A stretch of 64,000 nt of DNA from Lunularia cruciata (taxonomy: Eukaryota > Streptophyta > Marchantiopsida > Lunulariales > Lunulariaceae): contig OX419758.1 in assembly GCA_948567375.1 (NCBI GenBank), forward strand, positions 2,547,001 to 2,611,000, written 5' to 3'. How positions within the stretch are numbered: the first letter of the stretch is position 1; the number at the start of each line of letters is the position of its first letter. Positions 18,822 to 27,930 of this stretch are shown one piece after another. The notes beneath the pieces were generated by a model. The model saw only the letters and a list, made by a program, of their open reading frames with translations, did not search any database and was not told the DNA's origin. The position numbers were made by a program, and so were the translations under genes.

Positions 18822-21480
18822 TTATGTATCCACAACATCCGCCACTATCACTTGATCATCTTGGACCAAATATAAGTTTGCTCTTAAACATGTCATCAAC
18901 AAAGAATATGAACACTCCTTCCAAGCAAGGTTTCCACTCTCTTGTGCCATAAACAACACTTTATCCTTGATGGCATCATGGGTAGCTACCAAATGTCCTC
19001 CAAAAGAACACCAGGTCATATAGACAATTGTTGCATCTAGTGTAGAACCACATTGCAAGTGAGTAACAAAGATGCAAAGAGAAGGACTTTACCTAATGGG
19101 AACCTCATTGCTATAGAGAAGGTGGCTAGTGTGAGTTAGAATGCTCTAATGCATGGTCAAGCTAGGATCCAAGAGCCTACACCCTTGCCAAGAGCAAGAG
19201 CAAAGATGTGCTCTTGTGGCTCAAGGAATGGATGAGTCAACTAAAGGAGAATGTAGCATATGTTGACACTATCGCTCTATCAAGGACGATTGCTAACCTC
19301 TGGTCAACCTAACAGGAGTGAAGAAAAGGATGGAAGGTCCTCCATTGCCCATGGGGTTAGACAATCTCTCATCTACCACAATAATCCATAGAGAAAAAAG
19401 GGTCCCTCCTTGGTCACATATGTCTCCAAAATTGACCTATCAGCAACCACAAAATGGGAGAAAAATAGGAGTGCAAAGAGAGCCCAAAAATATTATAGGT
19501 TTTGTCCTTCTACAGGAGACTGGTAGAGATGTCTATCTATGTGCTAATGCCCCAATCACACACTCAAATGTCTCTAGCCCAATCATATCACCAAAGACTG
19601 TCATAATCCTCCTATCAAAAGCTCTTAGATGTGATAAGAAAGTAAAGGAAAGGAGAACCATGCAAAGACGGTAAGTCAATTAATGGGTAATATTAAAGGA
19701 GAGGATATCAAATGCCACTTGCAGATCTCCTAATAGAGAAAGGTCATCCATGTGGAGAATATTGTCTGCAAGAGCAGCATTCTTGGATCCTATTGGCACT
19801 CCAAGAATACTTAGTTCATCTATAACTGTGATACACCCTTCTAGAAGCTCAAGTTGGGGAAGGATACTTGAAGCAAATCATGCTCTGCACTTTGACACCT
19901 TGACTCTCAAGCCTACAAGATGTAACTTGGTAGTCAAGTGATCAAAGGCTTGCCTAATCTGACCTACGGGGCCCACAAGGTATGTATTGTTAGCCAAGGA
20001 GAGAAGTACATAACTTGGTATGGCCAAAGTAGTAGATAAGAGAGCTCCAAAGTGAGCCATGGCAAACAAAGGTTCCCTTAAAGGATCTTCCTATTTGTAT
20101 TGACAATTGACTCCAAGATGGTTACTCCTTCCTATGACTACCCATGTTGATAATAAAGAGAAGCAAGAGAGCCATAGAACAACTGCACTAAAGGAATAAG
20201 ACTTACCAAGGATTGACCAGCCTCCATAAGCTCTCTAAACATGGATGCCCAAGAGATGCTATTAAAATCATTCTCAACATCCACTTGTAAGACAACCTAC
20301 TTTGGATGGATATTTATGATTGCTTGAATGCTTAGAGAAATAGCCCCACAACCTCCATGTATAACTACTCCAAATTGATGTGGATTGAGGTGCTCTTGGA
20401 AGTGAGATCAATGTTGAAGGACAATGGTGTGGCTAACCAAGCACAAAAAGATCTCTCTAATAGAAATTGGTCTAATGCTCCTTGTGTTTTTCTCCATCAT
20501 GAGAAATCAACTAACCCCTAACACCTGACTGATTGATGTAGGAATATTTCCCCTTGTTTCTACTTACAACCACTTGAAATAGCTTGGTAATCCACTAGAA
20601 GGATTATCTCCCTGAAAGTAATCTCTAAAATGCTCATATACCATCCTTGATGGAGAGGCAAGGAGTAATGCACAATGCTTATGCAAAAAAGCAACCTATC
20701 AAGACATAAAAGTTGCTTAGGCTACTAATCTAAGACCTCTAATGGTACTCTCTCTCTCTCCTACCATAGGATGTAGTGAGCGTAGGGATGAGATAGTCTC
20801 TTCAGTGGGACTAGCCCTAGACAAAGTGTTTAGCGCTTGTGTTAGTCTACTAAGTTCTCTTGCCTAATCCAATGTCCTATACCAGCATTATCAAGTGGAG
20901 TCTATGGTATCTTGTGGCAAAGCCTATCTCCTAAAATGTGCAGCTGTAACGGACTCCTCTTATAAGGCAGCCAAATTTTCCACTCAAAATCAATGAAATC
21001 TAGCAACCACCTCTCTATGCCCCACACATCCCCCTCTAGCATAATGAAGGCCCCATCAAGGGAGTAAGAGGAATACAAACCATGCTAACTTGTCAAAGGG
21101 ATCACGTGCAAAACAATCAAGTGGTAAGCAAAATGTCTGTCAGCCTCATCATGGAGTGTATGGGATAGCCTATGGAATAGATGTAGACATGGAAAACTAT
21201 TCTCAAATAACACCAAGATACAACCCACCTAAGATGCTAACCACTCACACGACTCAATTGGTATCCTTAGAATGGTTAACAAAGGGATAACGGAAGTGTG
21301 TGTAATCCCAAGTGTCACCATTTTCAATGTGTCGCTTGCCTCACATGAACATCCCAAGTGGTCTACTCATAGTCCTTGAGCATCCTTCCCACATGAGTCT
21401 TTACCTCTTGCAAAGCAAAATATCGATGACACATTGGGCATGGTGTATCTAGAGCCCCACATGGGGAAGTGTAGCTATGG
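18822..21480 (-). pseudogene. Non-LTR retrotransposon reverse transcriptase, decayed
   Basis: Minus-strand blocks in order. Near 21460-21380 is a zinc-finger-like PCPMCHRYFALQEVKTH. A DFIDFEWKIWLPYKRSPLQLH block lies near 20990. In the RT, RSIRPISIREIFLCLVSHTIV (near 20500-20430), HPHQFGVV, LQVDVENDFNSISWASMF (near 20295-20240), EAGQSLVSLIPLVQLFYGS, ILESIVNT, AHFGALLSTT and the polymerase box in SLANNTYLVGP (usual ADD, here NN). The C-terminus at 18822-19058 has GGHLVATHDAIKDKV, AQESGNLAWKE and LRANLYLVQDDQVIVADVV. The last pattern (R-x-D/N ... ADVV) resembles the restriction-like endonuclease end of R2/NeSL-type elements. Stops are frequent; the polymerase Asp pair is lost. The clade assignment is inference. 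Confidence 0.75.
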
Positions 21481-22231
21481 CTAGCACAAGAATAACAATC
21501 ATAACACATGATCCTTCTCTCCATATCTCCCCATACTTGGAAAACTACAACCCATCACATCCCAACTCACATGAGTAAATGTTATCTTTCCAAACCCTAA
21601 AAACTATAAACTCTCACAACTCTCAAATTTCATCTAAAAAATTTTCAAACTAAGTTTGCATGGAATCCAAGCATTAATACCAAGAATTAGAAATGAAAAT
21701 TCTATACCCATCACTCTCAATGTGTAATAAAAATTCTAAACCCTAAAAATTCTTGAAGTCCTAATAACTTTCTACTCAATTCTCCGTTTCTTTCAAATCT
21801 CCATAACTTTCAATCTAGGTACAAATTGAACCAAAATTGAAAAACAGACATAATAGACTATTCACTCATGTGATATATGCAAGTGAGTTCTCTAAATCTG
21901 CAGGGTAAGATCTGCACTCTATAATATCTTTTCACTTGTTGCCTCCCTTCTCTCTCTACCGTCCCTCTCCTCTCTCTCCCATCCAAGAAATGAAAATGAT
22001 AATATATATAATTGTCAACTTACTAGTCCTTTAACCAACAAGGGGAGCAGCAAATCCTTTGTTTTTGACCATCAGATGCTGAATGAAGGAGCATTGGAGT
22101 TGGAAATCTGCATCAAAGAGCGAAATAAGCATGCCTGCTCCTAGCAACAACATGCACCATAAAGAGGAACAGCATGATCTGATGTTATATACTCATCTCT
22201 TTTAGGTATAGGGTCTGCTGATAAACTTGAG
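21481..22231. other. No identified feature
   Basis: Low-complexity, partly pyrimidine-rich sequence (CTCTCT near 21940-21990). No coding or repeat boundary recognised. Confidence 0.4.
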
Positions 22232-22255
22232 TATATATATATATATATATATATA
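22232..22255. repeat. (TA)n microsatellite
   Basis: About twelve TA repeats flanked by GAG and CTC. Confidence 0.95.
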
Positions 22256-22537
22256 CTCTTATTTGAAATATTTCCCCTTATGCAATGCGGACACTCTTTT
22301 CGTTCCTTCGTATTCCCTATGGCTTATTTTATTATTAATAAATGCAGCTCATACGCCCAAGGATTGGGAAGAGTAAATATGACCGTTGGTCATACTCATC
22401 TTCATTCTGCTTCGCCAAGTGCTTTTTTCTAGAGACTATTACGACACCAAACAACTAGCTTCAAAAACATACTCAATTCTAAACATCACTGAAGTTCTCC
22501 CTTCTCCGTTTTGTAGTATTGATGACGATTCAAATAT

Positions 22538-23514
22538 GAGCAATTTCACAATATGACCCTGTTTTGGTCGGTATTTGACCTTATAACCCTGTTTACGGAT
22601 ATTTCAACATATGACCCTGTTTCAAACAAATTAATAGTCTGCACATGACCAAGAGTAGGCGTTGACGTGAATCAAGTGGAAAGCCAATGGTCCAAAGATA
22701 TACCCCGTAACAAAAGGAAAAGGAGAAAAAGAAGATAAACTCACCCACTGGTGCATAATGAAATTAATGAAAAGAGGAGTCCACGAAGCCATAAAAAGTA
22801 AAGAGAAAAGCAAAGCAAAGCAAAGCCAAAACCCACATGGCAAAATCAAAATCAGGATCGCTCACAAGCGAGAATCGCCCGTGCTACTTTGCCATTTGTT
22901 CATAGCTACTACTTTGCATGTAGCATTGACACATACAGACCAAAAGCTTTTAGTGGAGCGATCGGCAGTCATACCCCATCCGATCCCATAAACTTAGTGT
23001 TTGTTACCCTATAGACGCACCATAGCCACTATTCACTACTTCAAAGTATTCAAAGTTCACTAGATCTGTAATAGAAGAGCACCATGAGGCATATGTGGGC
23101 AATATATGGGAGGATTTATTATTTTATGAAGAGTCTAACATGTATTTCAGGACTTCAACTCATAACCGAGGATGAAATACACGTCATTTCATTGGAGATC
23201 TGAAGCCCGGTGCTACTGCGTGAACGATCTCAAGTTAATAAGATGACCTTTTGAATTTTAAAATCCTCTCACTTTGCTTAACAGGCATTTCCTGAACTAA
23301 TTTCATAAAAGAGTGTGTTCAGATTGGTGGAGATGCACAAAAAGTTACATGAAACTTTTACTGTCACATAGGCATACTTGGTGTAATGTCCCGTTTTGCA
23401 CAATCGCTCGTTCATGGGCGACTCGTTCACGGGCAGACCCCATTCGCGATCAGATTGAAACAGGGTCATACGGTGAAATATTGGCCCAAACAAGGTCATA
23501 TTGTGAAAATGCTC
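22538..23514. mobile_element. Non-autonomous Mutator-like DNA element, 977 bp
   Basis: The ends are long terminal inverted repeats: GAGCAATTTCACAATATGAC at the left and the inverse of GAGCATTTTCACAATATGAC at the right, similarity continuing for about 60 bp. Flanking 9-bp sequences TTCAAATAT (22529-22537) and TTCAAGTAT (23515-23523) match at 8 of 9. Long TIRs starting with GAG and a 9-bp duplication are typical of Mutator-like elements. Each end holds two or three copies of a TATGACCCTGTTT motif. The interior has no transposase; I could not identify a captured gene. Confidence 0.82.
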
Positions 23515-23632
23515 TTCAAGTATTTGCAGTATATTATTTACTTTCCTGAAAAGAAAAGATAAGAACGAAAACAGAAAGATCGGGAATGACACGCAACTCT
23601 ATCAGCAGGAAAGACACGGATATTGATACGTG

Positions 23633-23693
23633 TGAATCTTGCAAGTTAATGCATGGCGGTTTGATTCCGCCGTGCATTAACTTGCAAGATTCA
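23633..23693. repeat. Near-perfect 27-bp hairpin
   Basis: Arms 23633-23659 and 23667-23693 are complementary at 26 of 27 positions (the exception could be a G-U pair in RNA), with a 7-base loop TTTGATT. No family recognised. Confidence 0.9.
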
Positions 23694-23870
23694 AAGTATA
23701 CGATACAAAGAGCAGTTCATCATAAGGACAAACCTGTCCCAGGTCATTTAACAGATGAAATATGTACGATGGTGAAAAATCGTCCTTGCAGGGTATCTCC
23801 CAGTGTACGACCTTAACCGAGGAAATCACTACCTGGAATCCTGAATACACGTAAAAATCTTGTTTAAGTA

Positions 23871-23972
23871 AAAGGCGACCGCGTAGGAAAAAATGAAGGC
23901 TGGAAGACCCCATCGAGCCGTACAAGGGAGAGAAAAAAAGGTAACATGGGGACAAATATGTGTTCGAGTGTG
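23871..23972 (-). repeat. Mini-repeat copy a
   Basis: On the minus strand TTTGTCCCCATGTTACC, TTGTACGGCTCGATGGGG, then CCTACGCGGTCGCCTTTTAC. It is directly adjacent to copy b in the same orientation. Direct repeats were not found around it. Confidence 0.75.
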
Positions 23973-24055
23973 AAAAGGTGACCACATAGAACACTTGAAG
24001 GATGGGAAGGCAAAGAAAAGACAAAAGAGATAAAATAGAGCAAATGGGACAAATA
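23973..24055 (-). repeat. Mini-repeat copy b
   Basis: Minus-strand TTTGTCCCATTTGCTC, TCTCTTTTGTC, CCCATCCTTCAAGTG, TTCTATGTGGTCACCTTTTC. It lacks the CTTGTACGGCTTGATGGG block, a small internal deletion. Confidence 0.75.
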
Positions 24056-24454
24056 AGCGTTATGTCCTTCAACCCACCCCGATAAAGGTTACGATGGTGA
24101 ACTTTATGGATGCCATTTTGGACGTGGTCGAGAGATTATTCCTGCGAGCTAGAATACCGGAAGAGGATAATACAAAGAGTTTCACTCGAGGAGGACTTGG
24201 ATGAGTGAATGACATTAGAGGTGTCTCCACTATGGCTGGTCCATTGCCCACGCAAGAAGACATGGGAAATCTTCCAAAATGAAATAATGACGTTAATGGT
24301 GCTGAAGCTCGCTTCTTGTTTGAGAAGATTCACCACTAGAAAGTATTTCAGATTTCGAGCCTGATTGAAATGGGGTTTAAAATGGACTGGGTGTTCAAAG
24401 GTAGGGTGTCGTACCTACTCGTGGATGTCACTCATAAAAATGAATATATGACAG
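24056..24454. other. No identified feature
   Basis: Unique-looking sequence between mini-repeat copies b and c. I see no coding support. Confidence 0.4.
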
Positions 24455-24502
24455 GAAAGGTGATCGCGTAGAAAACACGAAGGATGGGAAGAATATGTGA
24501 AG
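24455..24502 (-). repeat. Mini-repeat copy c with flanking direct repeats
   Basis: 48 bp containing the minus-strand CGTGTTTTCTACGCGATCAC. It is flanked by AATGAATATATGACAG (24439-24454) and AATGAATATATGCAG (24503-24516), a direct repeat of at least 12 bp. It starts within the CCCATCCTTCG block, so it is short at the variable end. Confidence 0.8.
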
Positions 24503-24701
24503 AATGAATATATGCAGAAGAATGAATACAGAAAGTTAAGACAGTTCCTAGGAACCTAACGCCATGAACCCGAACTCTACACACAGCGCTAATGGACAAA
24601 TATATTTTCTGTTACTTGGTCAGCTTGGTAAAACAGTTGTTAACAAGTTTTACAAGTACAGCATCGACTACATACAGAAGGTGGTAGATAAACTCATGTT
24701 A

Positions 24702-24789
24702 CTCAAGCTACCTATTTTGCCTCACCCTTGTACGGCTTGATAGGGTCTTCCCGTCCTTCGTGTGTTCTACGCGGTCGGCCTTTTCCCCC
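24702..24789 (+). repeat. Mini-repeat copy d with flanking direct repeats
   Basis: 88 bp, one of the longer copies: CCCTTGTACGGCTTGATAGG, TCTTCCCGTCCTTCGTGTG, TTCTACGCGGTCGGCC, pyrimidine tail. Flanks ATAAACTCATGTTA (24688-24701) and ATAAACTCAAGTTA (24790-24803) match at 13 of 14. Confidence 0.82.
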
Positions 24790-24803
24790 ATAAACTCAAG
24801 TTA

Positions 24804-25551
24804 TCAATGTACAACGTGAGCACCAATTCCAAGTAAAACTTGTCTTCGTACCTGCCAGAGCACAGTACAGTACGAAATTGAAATCCGTCAACTACGTCAA
24901 AGATAGACATAGAATACTGCAATCTCCTGTACTGCACCACTCAGGACTGTGCCATACCGCGTAACCATTGAATATGTTTCAATCATATTCCCTTTCAGGT
25001 CAGAGTTCTGAGAGAAACTGTCTTTAATGATGGATGTTTGTAAATTTGAGAAGTACGTTGGCGTGTGTGAGATCAACTGCTTTTATATTACTCATATCTT
25101 ATACTAGACTTGTCTTCAGACAAGGTCGAGGGAATTTATATAAAGTTTATTCTCAAAACAAAGGTTTACTCGGGCTAACTGACACCCTGATCCTATCATG
25201 GCCTCCATATTACAAAATGTTTCCTCGCACCACCTCGAGTTCTGGAGACCGATATGCAGGTAATGTTCTTCCCTGCGTTTCTTGTAACGAGCCTGACCTC
25301 TTCTTGTCAACTTACGATCACGGTAATCGTGTCTAACATAATGATGATAGAAACTAAATGTCTGCATGTGGTTCATCAACTTGAATTGTATAGTCCGCGT
25401 TTTGGTAAAAGTGGAAAGTTCGAACATTGAAGTCCTACAAATTGAAACAATTGGCTCTCTCCTTGACCAAAAGTGAGCAATTTTGACTTGGAAAGGGCTT
25501 GAAGTGAGAGTAAAGTCCTCAGACAGCTCAGAGGTATTTGGTTCACACGTG
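24804..25551. other. No identified feature
   Basis: Contains a 150-codon minus-strand open frame (25116-25565) whose composition resembles no known protein. It starts inside the hairpin at 25552-25591 and I do not treat it as a gene. Confidence 0.4.
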
Positions 25552-25591
25552 TTGTTCACTGTCATTGTTGTAAAACAATGACAGTGAACAA
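25552..25591. repeat. Perfect 18-bp hairpin
   Basis: Arms TTGTTCACTGTCATTGTT (25552-25569) and its exact reverse complement (25574-25591), loop GTAA. Confidence 0.95.
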
Positions 25592-25748
25592 TTTAGAACT
25601 ACAATCGACTCTTGAGTGCGTGTTCCGTATTTGCAGAGATAGATTAACAATATTGAGAATTTGGCACTATACCCAAGAGGGCAAAGACGACTCAACCATC
25701 TCTAATCGTTTCACTAGAAGTTTGTTCAGCTTACTTACGGTGTTGTAT

Positions 25749-25818
25749 ACGTATTTATACTTGTTTATACGTTTTTGTCTACGTCCTTCGTGTTTTCTAC
25801 GCGGTCGCCTTTCTCTTC
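25749..25818 (+). repeat. Mini-repeat copy e with flanking direct repeats
   Basis: 70 bp ending GTCCTTCGTGTTTTCTACGC, GGTCGCCTTTCTCTTC. Flanks CGGTGTTGTAT (25738-25748) and CGGTGTTGTTAT (25819-25830) differ by one inserted base. Confidence 0.8.
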
Positions 25819-25912
25819 CGGTGTTGTTATGTTTCGGTGATGATAGGTCGGGGTTCGTTAGATTGTCGATACGTAATCCATCTTCAGCTCAGTTTAAGTC
25901 TGTTAAGCAATC

Positions 25913-26312
25913 GGTTACGTAGTTATCACCCACCATACATATATTCTCACCTTTTCACATATATCGTATCGGGTTAAAATCAACATATGTGAGGGGTATA
26001 CATATCGTTTAATCTTAATTGGCTCAACTTTTATAAAGAGATTATAAGTAATTAATTCTTCGTTTTTCCTACGCGGTCGCCTTCGTCCATGAACTACAGA
26101 TTAAAGGAGTTGTTGCTTAACTTTCATTCGAGGTTACGTGGTTACCATCGAATATATATTCTTTTGTTAAAACAATTTATTTTTCCCACCTTTTCACATA
26201 AATTATATCGGGTTAAATCAACTTATGTCAAGAGTATTCATGTAATCTATCCTCAATCGACCTCAAATTTTGTATAGAGATGAAAAGTAATCAACTATAG
26301 AAGTTGTTGCTT
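25913..26312. repeat. Imperfect tandem duplication, period about 219 bp
   Basis: Units start with GGTTACGT at 25913 and 26132 and share CACCTTTTCACATA, ATCGGGTTAAA, TCAACATATGT-like blocks in the same order. The first unit has acquired mini-repeat copy f; the second is followed by copy g. Confidence 0.8.
26056..26090 (+). repeat. Mini-repeat copy f
   Basis: Carries TTCTTCGTTTTTCCTACGCG, GTCGCCTTCG. It is absent at the matching place in the second tandem unit, so it is an insertion, but I find no clear direct repeats. Confidence 0.7.
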
Positions 26313-26324
26313 AACATCCTAAAA

Positions 26325-26381
26325 GAGAAAAAGGCGACCGCGTAGGAAAAATGAAGGATGGGAAGACCCCATCAAGCCGTA
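26325..26381 (-). repeat. Mini-repeat copy g with exact 12-bp direct repeats
   Basis: 57 bp. Minus-strand start TACGGCTTGATGGGGTCTTC, end TACGCGGTCGCCTTTTTCTC. Flanks AACATCCTAAAA at 26313-26324 and 26382-26393 are identical. Confidence 0.88.
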
Positions 26382-26393
26382 AACATCCTAAAA

Positions 26394-27930
26394 ACTGCAA
26401 ATAGGTGTTACTACGTTTTCATTCCAAACTGGACGTGATGACAGTATAATCTAAAGAAAAAGAAATAGCTCATTATAAAATAGGTACTATAAAATAAATA
26501 TAATGTTCACATCAGGGAGGAAAGATAACACATCACTCTAAAAATATGTTCCCATTGTTCATATATGATTATGAAGATTGATTATCCAATATTATTAATG
26601 ATAGTTGGTGAGTGAATTCTCTCCGCCTGTCTTAAGGGGAAGTCGTGTTATAATCTTTTTTACCTCTCATCCTAAAACTATATAGTTTTCTGTATCTCCA
26701 TAATTATAAATGTCCTCAAGAAATCTATCAAATTCACTTTAATCAATCAGTTTAAGTTTTATTTATTATTATGTACAACTATATCGTAAGAGTCCTTCGT
26801 TTGATTTTATCATAAATTCAAGTAAGATAGACCAAATCTACCAATCTCTACAATTGAACACAGTTTAATATGTCAACACTGCTTAATATGGGTAAATGTG
26901 TAAATCCTAAATGCTTGAATTTAGGATGTTTATATTTTGTATGATCTTACTCATCTATCTCATATGAAATATTATAACCTCTTTTGACCTATTTCTCATA
27001 ATAAATTAACTGATTATTTGAAAATATCATATTAAAATTTTATCTACATAATAGATGAAAATGATACATATATACCTATTATATAGAGAAAATTTAATAC
27101 AAGAAATATTTTTTATTTTTTATCTAAACTATTAAGATTAAAACTTTAAAACTTTAAAACTTTTCTATAATAAAAACACATGCAAAGATCTAGATAATAA
27201 TCTGATAAAGAATTATTTGTCACATTAAATTATATATAAATAAATGTACAAAAGAGGATATCAAAAGTGGTAAGCTACATATACGTATTATATGTATACA
27301 TTTACAATATCTATGACATATGGATGGAATTATAAAAAAAAAAAGGAGATGATTGACTTACAAGATAGAATAAAACTAGTTATGAAAAAAATTCAAGATC
27401 AAGTGATACATTTATTGAAATCTAAACATACTACTAGAATGAATTGCGCAATAAACTCTCTCCTTATTCGATTCAATACTTTACTATATGTCAGTTCCTT
27501 CTAATGGGAAACAAGAGAAGAAAAATACAATAACATCTTATAAATTTCTAAAGACAGTCTTTCAATTGATAACATGCATAAACCTTCGAAATTAACCTTC
27601 GAAATATATATGAGAACTAATTATTTTACTTGCATTAACATGATTATTTAATGATAAAATTAAAAGCTTATGACCTGAATTAGAAAGCATAATTCAGATC
27701 TAAAAGCTTTTAAGTTAACCGCAACCCAAGAAGCTATTTTGTAACATTTTATCTTACTTATGATCTGTGAAGTAACCTTTTTAGTGATTTTTTTCTATAG
27801 TAGAATTGAAACTATATCTGGAATAAATTATATACATTATGAGGAAATAAAATGCAGAAAAGTCTAAAATTACAGTATACTATAATAAATTAAAGGAAGA
27901 GCTCTTCCCAATTTTTTGTTCAAAATATTT
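26394..27930. repeat. Segment A1, partial third copy of the AT-rich repeat
   Basis: Matches about 29368-30830 and 33357-34850 (for example AAATAGCTCATTATAAAATA, AAAGATTGATTATCCAATAT, GTTAACCGCAAC) but is more diverged than those two are from each other. No coding was found. Confidence 0.85.

Noticed and set aside
22758..22991. 77-codon open frame within the Mutator-like element as a transposase
   Set aside because: Too short, low-complexity Lys/Gln-rich, no DDE-type motif.
23871..24787. Copies a and d of the mini-repeat as terminal inverted repeats of one 900-bp element
   Set aside because: Copy d has its own direct repeats at 24688 and 24790, and further copies lie between; each behaves as a separate insertion.
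25116..25922. Two divergent genes sharing a start palindrome
   Set aside because: Identical starts follow from the palindrome; neither frame has a domain or plausible composition.
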